Shown here piece after piece: positions 10,784 through 19,354 of a stretch of 64,000 nt of DNA. Every line of letters starts with the position of its first letter. The stretch's first letter is position 1. Both the position numbers and the translations under genes were made by a program. Source of the DNA: Mesostigma viride (lineage: Eukaryota > Streptophyta > Mesostigmatophyceae > Mesostigmatales > Mesostigmataceae); assembly GCA_009746045.1 (NCBI GenBank), contig RPFO01000667.1:3614273-3678272 (forward strand). Direction: 5' to 3'. Under the pieces are notes generated by a model. That model did no database searches. It was not told where the DNA came from and worked only from the letters and a program-made list of their open reading frames with translations.

Positions 10784-11424
10784 GGCCGTTTTCAGTTAAT
10801 CAACGTCACTCGAAATCACTGAGTGCGCACCACTTTACCCCTGGCGGCTGGTGGCTGCGGGCACTCATCTATCAGCTCTTACATAACTGGCAGGCGCGGG
10901 TGCCCGAAGCCAATTCGACGCGGCGTGCCGTTGGTCTGCCTGTCTGCGCAAGACAGCGCGCTGCCAAGTGCGCCTGGGGGGGGGGGGGGGGGGGGCTCGG
11001 GTGTGGCTTAAACGAGGTGTGGCTTAAACGAGGCTCCTCTCTTACATAGCTGGCATCCGGGGCATGGCAAGCAAGATGGGACGCCACGTGGCATGATGCG
11101 GCATGCCGCGCCTGCTGTACAATATGGGGGCCCGAAATCTAGGGCTGGCGGCTGCATAAAAATTCGGCCCCTGGAATCTCCCCTATAGGGGCCGAAAAGA
11201 TGGGGGCTACAGTAGCTAGAATTGGTGCCGGTAGCTGCACGGGCCCCTAGTATGGAAATAGGGGCCAGACATTCTGGACCGGCGGCTGCAGGATCCGGCC
11301 CCTATTTAGCTTGGCTCAATGTCACCCCTCCTAAGCGGATCACTGTAGCGGAACCACTTACCAACGCGACCCGTGTTGGCCCTTCTAACGGTTCTTCCGA
11401 AATCCGCCAGGCTGCGCATGAAAA

Positions 11425-11639
11425 GGGTTTTTGGAAATCGCACCCGGTGCTGGGCGCACCCGATGACAGATGACAATGACGAGAGGCTACGGTACGCGTC
11501 GATAAATACGGGTAACGCTTGCGAAAGGAACGGTGTGGGCCGATAAATACGGGTAACGCTTGCAGACGCGGCGGCATGAGCCGGAAACATTGTGATCAGG
11601 GACGAAACGAACGGAAAGCGCAGCCTACTGGCTCATACT
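11425..11639 (+). repeat. Left 215-bp terminal inverted repeat of the MULE candidate
   Basis: Matches the reverse complement of 23891-24105 over its full length, including the doubled GATAAATACGGGTAACGCTTGC core. The outer end starts GGGTTTTTGGAAATCGC. Confidence 0.8.
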
Positions 11640-12668
11640 ACGGAGGGCGCTGACGCACATGCCTGTGCGAACTGCTAAGTCTACTGTATCGATCGCACGC
11701 GCCCCGGCGCGTAAACTTATGGTGCGTAAGTACAAATGACAGAAGAAAATGCTGGCGCGTCAACTGCCAAGCGGAGCCTCGCCGCAGGATGGAAGGCAGA
11801 AAACGTCCATCAATTTTACCATGGCCAGGGCGCGAGCCGCGGGGGGACTTTGGCCTAGTAGAATAAATTCAACTCCACACCAAAAGAATTGACGGACCGA
11901 AAGAATTTAGCGGCATCTGTTCCAGTCAAGTACGCTGGGGAAATGTCGATCAACGGCCGAATTAGTATTGCGTTGCGGTGCTAGCTGGTAGGACAAACTA
12001 GTCAAGAAAACAGGGCTGTTAGATTGGTTCCTTCGGCTGTGCTGTGGAGGGAATCCGGCGGGTTGTACGCAACAATTTTCATGCCTCATTGATTATATTC
12101 GCATGTTAATAAGTAATTTCAACCTCCATGGACGTGCGGGCACAAGACGACGATATTTAGGCAAATATTTTATTGCAGGACGCAGGTCCCATGGTGGCAT
12201 GGTCGGTGTTATGTGTCGTAAGGGCGGGGTTGCCACTTCAGGATCAGCTGCTCCGCAGATAAAGGCATGCTTGGGATGTTGTGGTTTGGGGCAGGTAAAG
12301 GCCACTAGGTGTCCTTGGCGCTTGTGACCACTGACCACATGCCGTTCACATCATGAGTTTCTACACGGCATTGGAGCCCTTCTCGGCTGCAGGCCAATTC
12401 TAGGAAGCAGGTTTTTGCTGTGCAGTGGGGTGGGGTGAGGGGTGCCGGGTGACAACCGCAGTGGCCCGGTGTCGGCAAGATGACGACCGGGAGCGCCAGA
12501 ACTGTCTGCGTTGTAGCACACAAAGCTCTATGATTCATGCGTATGTGTTGTAAATTGTAATTGGATAAGGAGCAATTGAAAAATCATGGAAATTGAGGAC
12601 TTGGTATAAATTATCTGGCCTGCGCTGGTTGTTGCATTGTCTCCTTGATAAATGGTTGCTTCTTGCCT
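11640..12668. other. Interior of the MULE candidate, no gene recognised
   Basis: About 1 kb with only short frames. A stretch near 12617-12655 containing GCCTGCGCTGGTTGT and GTCTCCTTGATA recurs inverted near 20965-21000, towards the other end of the same element, so it may be part of the original MULE body. Confidence 0.4.
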
Positions 12669-12682
12669 CGACGATATATATT

Positions 12683-13203
12683 ATAATAATATAATTTGGT
12701 GTAAGTTGGCGATGCCATGGTAACCGGAGACGTCCGTCCTATAGTCAGCAAAATTGGTGCGAGAGGTCCCCAGTTCGATTCCGGTCGGATTCATTTGCAG
12801 ATCGCGTTTTCCGCGTTTTCCGCGGCCCGGCACTGAACGCAAAGGTTTTCACCTTTGCGGAGTGTCTGATCAGAATATAATTACTTACAGCAGAGTGAAA
12901 TCACTCAAACCAAAGCAAACGCCCAGCTATAAACCTATATACAGAGCCATGTCAAATCTCTATACTACGATAAGACCAATGGAAACTCCTAACGGGAGGA
13001 ACCTAATAGCCCTGCTGCACCGCAAAATCAGCCCGCGTACGGCGGAGCATGATGTCAGCCATGGCCCGAGTCAGCGCCACCGACAAGCGCTGACGCCAAT
13101 ATGACGTCCAGGTCCGCGCCGACCATGAGGCCCGCTGGCCCTCCAGGTCCAGCCGGTCCTCCCGGAGCCGGCAACACTCCTTGAAGAAGGCGGAGGTCAG
13201 GGG
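12683..13203 (-). mobile_element. 5'-truncated LINE copy with 193 bp of extra 3' sequence, 14-bp TSD
   Basis: CGACGATATATATT flanks this block at 12669-12682 and 13204-13217, so the whole 521 bp inserted at once. In - sense it starts inside the endonuclease-domain end of the LINE family at 19355-20221. It then runs through that family's 3' untranslated region to GTAAGTAATTATATT (about 12876) and continues 193 bp further into unrelated DNA ending in an AT-rich tail. The extra part carries a tRNA-like B-box on the opposite strand. This looks like a retrotransposed read-through (3' transduction). Confidence 0.7.
12731..12793 (+). ncRNA. tRNA-like / SINE-head fragment with a B-box
   Basis: AGTTCGATTCC at 12772-12782 is close to the RNA polymerase III B-box (GGTTCGANTCC). 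About 30 bp upstream, TAGTCAGCAAAATTGG resembles a loose A-box. The T-arm pairs only in part and the acceptor stem does not close, so this is not a working tRNA gene. It is better read as a decayed tRNA-derived sequence carried along in the LINE insertion. Confidence 0.3.
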
Positions 13204-13425
13204 CGACGATATATATTCATTGAGAATGATAGATTACGGAGGTGAGATAGGCATGCAACATAAGGAAAAACCCGATAACTGGGAGAATAACCCTGAAGAA
13301 ATTAATAGTAATCTGACACAGACATCCAAGGATCACGCCAGCGGCACAAGGTACAACTAACTATACATCACAAAACTACACGCAGCAACAGCGCTGCCGG
13401 CCCACCATGCAGGCCTGGAAGGGAT

Positions 13426-16400
13426 CTAGACCGCATGGGTCGCGACAAAGTCGGCCCGGGTGCGGCGGAATAACACATCAGCCACGGTGCGAGTGAGGGC
13501 GAGTGACAGACGCTGCCGCCAATACGAGGACCACGTGCGGGCCGACCACGGGGCGGTCTGACCCTCGAGGTCGAGGCGGTCTTCACGGCGCTGGCAGCAC
13601 TCGTGGAAAAACTCCGCTGTCTTGGGGCCCATGGCCCCGAACTCCTCAAGGACAAAGGGGATGACCCGGTGGGGCCCCACATTGCCGTAGGAGGCAAACT
13701 TGTCGCGCTCAGCCACAGCGGCAGCAGCGCCGGCATCCACAGCCGCCCGGAGGATGTGGCGACCGGAAAGCGGCCGAGCCACGGAGACATCGATGAGCAG
13801 GTGGCAACCCTGCCCGTCGTAGTCAAGCACGGTAATGTCGGGGCGGTGGTTGGGTGAGTAGAGGGCGGCCCCATCCGCGTCCTCGCACTTGATGGTGGAG
13901 TGGGGAAAGACCGACCGAACCATGGCACACACCACCCGGAGGAGAGCGGTATGGAGATAGAGGAACCAGTTCTGGTTCTGCTGGCCACCCATGCACGCGA
14001 TGTAGTGCGTCCCAGTAGTATCCAGAGCAAGCCCGCAGCTGCCGCAGGACGCACCCGCCGTGATGAGAGGTTGCGGGGCAAAGAGCTGGTGGCGGAGAGC
14101 GATGGCGTAAAGGGCCGGAACCAGTGTGAACAAAGGGCTCATGGGGAGGGCGCGCAGGAATGCGGACCCCACGCTCCCCTCAAGGGAAACGGAGTGAAGC
14201 CAAGCCTTCCCCTGATCGTTCAAGCTCGCATGCAGACCCATCCAGTCGGCACAGTGTAGTATACCCGCGTAGGTCTTTTGTTGTTTTTCATGAACGCAGG
14301 CAGGGAAGACACTAGGACTGACGACAGTGGACACGCCGGGCGTGCCCCGGGGCAGGCGACGGTGGACGGCCTGAGCGGGGCGGACGAGGTCGCAAGCCTG
14401 CTGGATCCCGAGGTAAGAATCCTGCACAGCCTGCACAAAGGGGAAGGGGGATGGGGTGACCAAGTCGGGAATGGCGCTGACGGCGCTGGGGACCAACCGG
14501 CGGATCTCCGCCCAGGCCTGAGCAACAGAGCCAAGGAAGGCGGCGGGGGCGAGGCGGGCGGCGCGGGTGAGCCCACACCCGCCCATGCGGCAGGGGAGGG
14601 TGGCCAAGCGCATGGAGTGAGCTGGCAGGCTAGGGCCGGGGAGGAGCACCTGCAAGGCGGCCTGAATGCGCTCGTCATGGCCTTCCGCGGCAAGCCGCAC
14701 CAAGTGGGGGGGAGCGCCACGGAGCCAGTGAACCACCCGCGGGTGGGCGCAAAACCACAGGAGGAGCCCTTTGGTCTGGGGGTCCTTGAGGCGCGCCCAA
14801 GTCTCGAGGACATGGGTGCGCTGTTCCACGGTGGCCCGGAGCTCCTCTTCGACGTAGTCAGGGTCACCCACAGGGACGCCCAGGCACGAGAAACCACGCG
14901 CCCGCGCCAATGCCCCCGGGATAGCCGCGGGGAAGCCAGAGCAGTCCCCCTGGGGCGAAAAGACTGCACACTTGGGGAGGGTGAGCCGAAGGTTGATGGC
15001 CGCCATGGCCACTTCAAGGGCAGCCAGGGCGGCAACCACAGCGTCGGCCGGGCCAAGGGCATGGATATCGTCCATATAGGCGAGGAGCACGACATCCGGG
15101 TGCGCAGCGTGGACACCTTGGAGAGCCTTGTGCAGCGGGGCAGACAGGTAAAAGGGGCCGAGGGGGTCACCTTGCTGGGTTCCCGTGCGGGAAGCGATGT
15201 CGGCGAACGTCCCATCCTCCATGAGGAAGGAGAGTTGAGTGGGTTCGCCGTAGCAGGCTGCTGTCCACGCAAGAAGGTCAGGGAACGCCTCGCCGACGGC
15301 CTCAAAGATGCTAGCCTTGGTGACAGCATTGAACGCATTGTGGCAATCCACCTTCAGCGCCACATGGGTCGGATGCGTCTCGAGGTAGGCCTGAACTGTG
15401 TGCACGATGATGTCGCTGCCCCCTTTGGTGGCGACGCCAAGCTGGGCCGCGACGGACTCCTCAGTATCACTCCGGTTGGGGCAGAAGTAGGCGCGAAACT
15501 CGGGGGCCTTTTGGCGACAAATGACCTTACTCACCAGCTTGCGTAGGACCTCGCCGCAAGCAATGGGACGAACGCGGCCAGCAGGCGGGGGGACGTCGTC
15601 TTTCAGGAGGGCAATGAGGCGTGCCCCAGCCAGCCAAGGGCGCGCCGCGGGGGCCAGGGACCCCGCGGCCAAGTCGGCGGCAGCCTCAAAGAGTGCGGTC
15701 GCCCCGCCATGGCCCGCCATCACGGAGAGGTGCTCGTAGCGCCAGCCTGAGGGGCCGGTGGAGGAGGCGTTCGGCAGATCCTTCAGCACAGCCGTGAAGA
15801 TGTCCAGGTCCAGGACAATAGGCGGGGGCGGGGGGGTGGCCGGGGCGGGCACCGCAAAGGCCGGTTCGTCGGGGTGAAGGTCGCGCAAAGCCTGCAGGGT
15901 CGGGGGAGTGGAGGGAGCCAACGCGGTCAGTTCAAGCTTTTGCATGGCCCGGCTCAATTCACCTACCTTCACCAACCGCATGACGTCAGCTTCCACCCGG
16001 GCAAAGGAGGCGGCCCCCGACACCCGGGTGGAGGCCGGAGGCTGCAGCGCCCACAGCCCTTCCCAATCCCCGAGGAGGAACCGCCGGCAGCGAGCGATGA
16101 CCGCACCCTGTACGCCACGCACGCCCCGCTCCAACGGCGCTAAGAGGAGCCGGGGGGTGACGAGAAACAGCTTGTGGCCGAGTTCGTCGAGAGGGTGACT
16201 ATGCATCCGGGCCAGGGAAAGCAGGGCGCAGCGCGTAAACAAGCTCCGGGCGCGGTGAGGGACGTCCGGGAGCGTCATGCAAGGGTTGCGCGCACAGGCG
16301 GCAAAAGGGAGCGTGGCCAGGAATGCCCAGCCTGCCGAGAGGTCCCCCGGATCGCTCGTACCCTGCGATGCCGGTGGAGGGGCAGGGGCCGACCGAGGGG

Positions 16401-17385
16401 CCGCCCCGGACCGGGAGGCCGGTGCGGCCGCCGGGCCGCCGGGCAGGCCGTTCTGGGGGGTTTGGCGGCGGCACTGCCGCTCATGCTGGTACCGCCCGTG
16501 GATCGAAAAAATCCGCTGGCAATGGGCTGCCGGGCAGCGGTAGCAGTCCATGGCGCGCATGGCGGCCTCCGTGATGTGGGGGTGGGAAGCCCGAATGTGC
16601 ACCAGCAACGAATTCCGGTTGGGCAGGCGCGCGCCACACGGGTCACCAAGGGGACCATCGACTTGGCAATAATGGAAGCCATCTGAGGGGGTGCGCCCAC
16701 CCGGTTGGGCCGGCCCGGGTCGAGAGGGGGAGGGGTCGGGAGCACCCTCAGCCAGAGGAACTACAGCTGCAGCGGAACCCAGGGCGGGGCCGGCCGCCGG
16801 GCGGTCAGCAGGGCTCGTGGCAGCCGAGGACAAGACCGGCGCGGGGACGGCCCCCACGGCCGGGAGGGGGGCGCTGGAGGAGGCAGCCAAGCCGGCGCGC
16901 GACCCACGACCACGCACAGGGGAGGCAGGTGTCGGGGCAGGCGCGTGGGACTGGCGGCGCACGGACACGGGCGAGGGCCCCAGCGGGAGAACGCCAGGAG
17001 GCAAGGGGGAAAGGACCGCGGCCCGGCAAAGGGGGCAGGTGGCGGAGGTCGCGTGCAAGCTCGTGGCGATGCAAGCTTGATGGAAGACGTGGCCGCAAGC
17101 AGGGAGGCGGCAGAGACCGTCACCAGGGCGAGGCAGGTCCAAGCAGATGGGGCAGGAGGGGCCGCTGGCAGTGACATCCACCAAGTGGGCCGGCCCGTAG
17201 TGGGCGGGCGCCGCGTCCCACCCCAGCTCCCAGCTCGGCAGTCGGGCGATCTCATCGGCGGAGAGAAGACGGCGGCGCGGACCAGCAGGGTGCCAGACAT
17301 GGGGGATGCCCGCAAGCTCGAGCACATCGTGCAAGATGGCGGGCACGGCCGCACCCGCGCTCAGCTCAAGAACACGCCCCCCCCC
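13426..17385 (-). CDS. Non-LTR retrotransposon ORF2: RING-H2, C2H2 fingers, reverse transcriptase, restriction-like endonuclease
   Basis: Numbering from the GTG at 17346 (1,306 codons, stop at 13426). A RING-H2 finger occupies about residues 65-107 (C65, C68, C84, H86, H89, C92, C104, C107), and two C2H2-like fingers lie near 225-300. Reverse transcriptase follows, with LKVDCHNAFNAV, RTGTQQGDPLGPF and the catalytic YMDD at 757-760. The last 150 residues hold HRPD (1167-1170), then LLIDVSVARP: the PD-(D/E)xK signature of restriction-like endonucleases that nick the target for priming. The frame has no ATG before the RING finger and stays open upstream through the nine-C run at 17377-17385. It is therefore probably translated by frameshift from ORF1, not from its own start. 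Confidence 0.8.
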   Translation of the reverse strand, partial: GGGRVLELSAGAAVPAILHDVLELAGIPHVWHPAGPRRRLLSADEIARLPSWELGWDAAPAHYGPAHLVDVTASGPSCPICLDLPRPGDGLCRLPACGHVFHQACIATSLHATSATCPLCRAAVLSPLPPGVLPLGPSPVSVRRQSHAPAPTPASPVRGRGSRAGLAASSSAPLPAVGAVPAPVLSSAATSPADRPAAGPALGSAAAVVPLAEGAPDPSPSRPGPAQPGGRTPSDGFHYCQVDGPLGDPCGARLPNRNSLLVHIRASHPHITEAAMRAMDCYRCPAAHCQRIFSIHGRYQHERQCRRQTPQNGLPGGPAAAPASRSGAAPRSAPAPPPASQGTSDPGDLSAGWAFLATLPFAACARNPCMTLPDVPHRARSLFTRCALLSLARMHSHPLDELGHKLFLVTPRLLLAPLERGVRGVQGAVIARCRRFLLGDWEGLWALQPPASTRVSGAASFARVEADVMRLVKVGELSRAMQKLELTALAPSTPPTLQALRDLHPDEPAFAVPAPATPPPPPIVLDLDIFTAVLKDLPNASSTGPSGWRYEHLSVMAGHGGATALFEAAADLAAGSLAPAARPWLAGARLIALLKDDVPPPAGRVRPIACGEVLRKLVSKVICRQKAPEFRAYFCPNRSDTEESVAAQLGVATKGGSDIIVHTVQAYLETHPTHVALKVDCHNAFNAVTKASIFEAVGEAFPDLLAWTAACYGEPTQLSFLMEDGTFADIASRTGTQQGDPLGPFYLSAPLHKALQGVHAAHPDVVLLAYMDDIHALGPADAVVAALAALEVAMAAINLRLTLPKCAVFSPQGDCSGFPAAIPGALARARGFSCLGVPVGDPDYVEEELRATVEQRTHVLETWARLKDPQTKGLLLWFCAHPRVVHWLRGAPPHLVRLAAEGHDERIQAALQVLLPGPSLPAHSMRLATLPCRMGGCGLTRAARLAPAAFLGSVAQAWAEIRRLVPSAVSAIPDLVTPSPFPFVQAVQDSYLGIQQACDLVRPAQAVHRRLPRGTPGVSTVVSPSVFPACVHEKQQKTYAGILHCADWMGLHASLNDQGKAWLHSVSLEGSVGSAFLRALPMSPLFTLVPALYAIALRHQLFAPQPLITAGASCGSCGLALDTTGTHYIACMGGQQNQNWFLYLHTALLRVVCAMVRSVFPHSTIKCEDADGAALYSPNHRPDITVLDYDGQGCHLLIDVSVARPLSGRHILRAAVDAGAAAAVAERDKFASYGNVGPHRVIPFVLEEFGAMGPKTAEFFHECCQRREDRLDLEGQTAPWSARTWSSYWRQRLSLALTRTVADVLFRRTRADFVATHAV

Positions 17386-17390
17386 GCATC
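17361..17390 (-). promoter_or_regulatory. Possible -1 ribosomal frameshift site on a G9 run
   Basis: In - sense, GAT GCG GGG GGG GGC GTG is read in the ORF1 frame and meets a stop 5 codons after the run. Slipping back one base on the Gs (C9 on the + strand, 17377-17385) enters the long ORF2 frame and would join ORF1 and ORF2 into a protein of about 1,740 residues. A one-base error or mutation in the homopolymer would look the same. Confidence 0.4.
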
Positions 17391-18632
17391 GTACAGAACC
17401 AGGTCGCCGGCGTGCACGGTGACAGGAGCCCCGAAGTCAACGCGCAGGCGGGCGGCTTGCGCTGGGGTGACCGCCGTAGTCAAGCGCCCGTGGGCCTGCG
17501 CAACAAGGCCGGCCGAGCCGGGCCCGGCAGAGGCAAGAAACGTGTGCAGCTGAGGGCGATCGAGCAAGGCGTGGTCGGTGGCCCCCCCAGCGAGATATGT
17601 CGCACGGGCGGCCTGCTGGGCCTGCACGGCAAGCCCTGTAGCAAAGAGCACCACCGCCTGCGCCACTTGAGCGTCCAGATTCAGGAGCCATTCTTGGCGC
17701 ACCGCGGGCAGGTGCCAAGGCAGGCGGCCGCCGGCATGGTAGTCCTCGAGGACAAACCCCCAAAGCGTGGAGGCAAGGACAGGGGGGGAGGCTGCCTGCA
17801 GCATGTGCCGGACACGAACCACAAGGGCACTAAATTCAGGGGGCCGTGGGAGCGTAGGAAACGCCGCGTGCAAGCCGACAGCGTCCAACAGCAAGGGGCA
17901 ATACAGCCAAGAGAACGTGGCGTGCCGGAGCGCGCTGACGCCCGCAATGTTGGTGGGGGGCCAAACGGAGAAGTCGTGGGACCCAAGCGCGGCCGACCAG
18001 GGGCCCACCACAGGAGTCGCCGCAGGGTGTCCCACAGCCTCAGGGAGGAGAGCCGCCAGGGACCCCTCAAGCACAGGAGGACGCAGGTCAGTGGCCACCG
18101 CCGTGCTGGCCGGAGGTGGATCCCCAGAGCTAGGCGGGGCAGGGCCAGGGGACCCCGCGGAGGGGCCGGACGTGACGGCGCGGGGAGAGCGGGAGCACGG
18201 TGTGGAACCCTCCACGAGGTCCGCAAGGCCCAGGAGAGGGTCCAGCGAGGGGCTGCGGGAGGGGGCGCGGGCCGAATGGGATCCCGGGGTCGACACGGCC
18301 GCGCGTCGGGAGCCTAGGGACGGCCGAGGCGGGGCCACGCAATGAGGGCACGCCCAAGGACCCGGGGGAGGCAGCCGGAAGAGGGGCGGGACCAAGCAGC
18401 GCGTGTGCCAGCCGCATTGGCACGAATCACACACAAGGAGACGGGGGGCATCCTCACCACTGTGGCAGACCTCGCACACAAGCGAGAGTGGCACAGGGGC
18501 GCCACGACCGCCGTCGTCCAGGTCGCCCATCTCCTGCAGGTGCGCCGCGATGCGTAAGGACCGACGCGGCGCAGGGGCGCCACTAGGCAGCGCATCCCGC
18601 GCCCGGGAGGTGCGGCGTCGTGAAGGAGGCAT
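17361..18632 (-). CDS. Non-LTR retrotransposon ORF1 with PHD finger
   Basis: The first ATG (18630-18632) gives a protein of about 423 residues ending at 17361. After a basic N-terminus (PPSRRRTSRARD and RRSLRIAAHL), residues 53-98 form a PHD finger with the C4HC3 pattern C53, C56, C68, C71, H76, C79, C95, C98 (CEVCHSGED, LLVCDSC, GWHTRC, WACPHC). PHD fingers usually bind histone H3 tails, and some CR1-like non-LTR elements also carry one in ORF1. A Pro/Ser-rich linker and an Ala/Leu-rich helical region follow. The end (LVLYDAGGGVFLS, then stop) overlaps the ORF2 frame at a run of nine Gs in the transcript. The TTG further upstream is an unlikely start. Confidence 0.75.
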   Translation of the reverse strand: MPPSRRRTSRARDALPSGAPAPRRSLRIAAHLQEMGDLDDGGRGAPVPLSLVCEVCHSGEDAPRLLVCDSCQCGWHTRCLVPPLFRLPPPGPWACPHCVAPPRPSLGSRRAAVSTPGSHSARAPSRSPSLDPLLGLADLVEGSTPCSRSPRAVTSGPSAGSPGPAPPSSGDPPPASTAVATDLRPPVLEGSLAALLPEAVGHPAATPVVGPWSAALGSHDFSVWPPTNIAGVSALRHATFSWLYCPLLLDAVGLHAAFPTLPRPPEFSALVVRVRHMLQAASPPVLASTLWGFVLEDYHAGGRLPWHLPAVRQEWLLNLDAQVAQAVVLFATGLAVQAQQAARATYLAGGATDHALLDRPQLHTFLASAGPGSAGLVAQAHGRLTTAVTPAQAARLRVDFGAPVTVHAGDLVLYDAGGGVFLS

Positions 18633-18756
18633 GGGGGAGGTGCGTAAAACAACGGAACCGGAAGCGCGGGGGGAGAGCGAGATGCGGACGCGGGGGGTTT
18701 GGGGGGCGTGCCCCCCAAGCGGGGGGTTTGGGGGGCGGCAGCCCCCCAACGCGGGG

Positions 18757-19337
18757 CGGCCGCGGCGCGCACCTCGGCGCAGGTTTTTTCAGCTGTGCAT
18801 GGAGAAAAAAACGTGTCTCAATCCAGGAACCCCCGTCGGTTCATCATGTCAGCCTAGAAAACTGGAGCGGTGGAGCCACAACTAACGGGAAAGCCGCATT
18901 CAAATTCGCCTAGCCCACGGGTCACAATTGGCCGACAGGTAGATGCAGCCAGCCCCGGGCGTGTCGCAGACAGTAATCACTACGGTAGGCCGCGGTGCCG
19001 CACCTCGGCGCAGGTTTTTTCAGCTGTGCATGGAGAAAAAAACGTGTCTCAATCCAGGAACCCCCGTCGGTTCATCATGTCAGCCTAGAAAACTGGAGCG
19101 GTGGAGCCACAACTAACGGGAAAGCCGCATTCAAATTCGCCTAGCCCACGGGTCACAATTGGCCGACAGGTAGATGCAGCCAGCCCCGGGCGTGTCGCAG
19201 ACAGTAATCACTACCGTAGGCCGCGGTGCCGCACCTCGGCGCAGGTTTTTTCAGCTGTGCATGGAGAAAAAAACGTGTCTCAATCCAGGAACCCCCGTCG
19301 GTTCATCATGTCAGCCTAGAAAACTGGAGCGGTGGAG
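18757..19337 (-). repeat. 231-bp tandem repeats at the 5' end of the LINE (possible promoter monomers)
   Basis: GCAGGTTTTTTCAG starts at 18779, 19010 and 19241, exactly 231 bp apart. The two and a half units are nearly identical. They lie directly upstream of ORF1 in the element's own sense, like the 5' UTR monomers that act as promoters in rodent L1 elements. No long ORF. Confidence 0.8.
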
Positions 19338-19354
19338 ACACGCCCGATATATAT

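Larger units (their letters stand above)
7540..11034. mobile_element. Candidate DNA transposon with pogo/Tigger-like inverted ends
   Basis: The sequence AGCCTCGTTTAAGCCACACC (7540-7559) returns inverted at the right end (11015-11034), where its core is tandemly doubled (from about 11000). Ends with 'AGCCTCGTTTAAG' just inside the terminus resemble those of pogo/Tigger members of the Tc1/mariner superfamily, but I see no clean TA duplication. The interval holds two ORFs of unknown function converging on a pentanucleotide array, and neither shows a DDE/D signature I recognise. It could be a non-autonomous element with captured cargo, or two unrelated MITE ends. Confidence 0.4.
13218..19344 (-). 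mobile_element. Near full-length non-LTR retrotransposon with restriction-like endonuclease (R2/NeSL-type group)
   Basis: Transcribed on the - strand, it has tandem 231-bp repeats at its 5' end (18757-19337), a PHD-finger ORF1 and a 1,306-codon ORF2 with RING, C2H2, reverse transcriptase and C-terminal endonuclease. A 3' untranslated region of about 200 bp ends at 13218. CGATATATAT occurs on both sides (13207-13216 and 19345-19354) and may be the TSD, although this family also seems to prefer ATATAT targets. The endonuclease is C-terminal and restriction-like, with no apurinic-type domain, as in the R2, NeSL, CRE and related clades. The coding region is GC-rich and looks intact apart from the ORF1/ORF2 frame change. 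Confidence 0.75.

Noticed and set aside
13600-18885. Long + strand ORFs such as 14278-15546, 16705-17553 and 17412-18317
   Set aside because: They are antisense shadows of the GC-rich LINE ORF1 and ORF2, which carry PHD, RING, RT and endonuclease motifs on the - strand.
18757-19337. CRISPR-like array
   Set aside because: Only 2.5 units of a 231-bp direct repeat without spacers, in a eukaryotic LINE.
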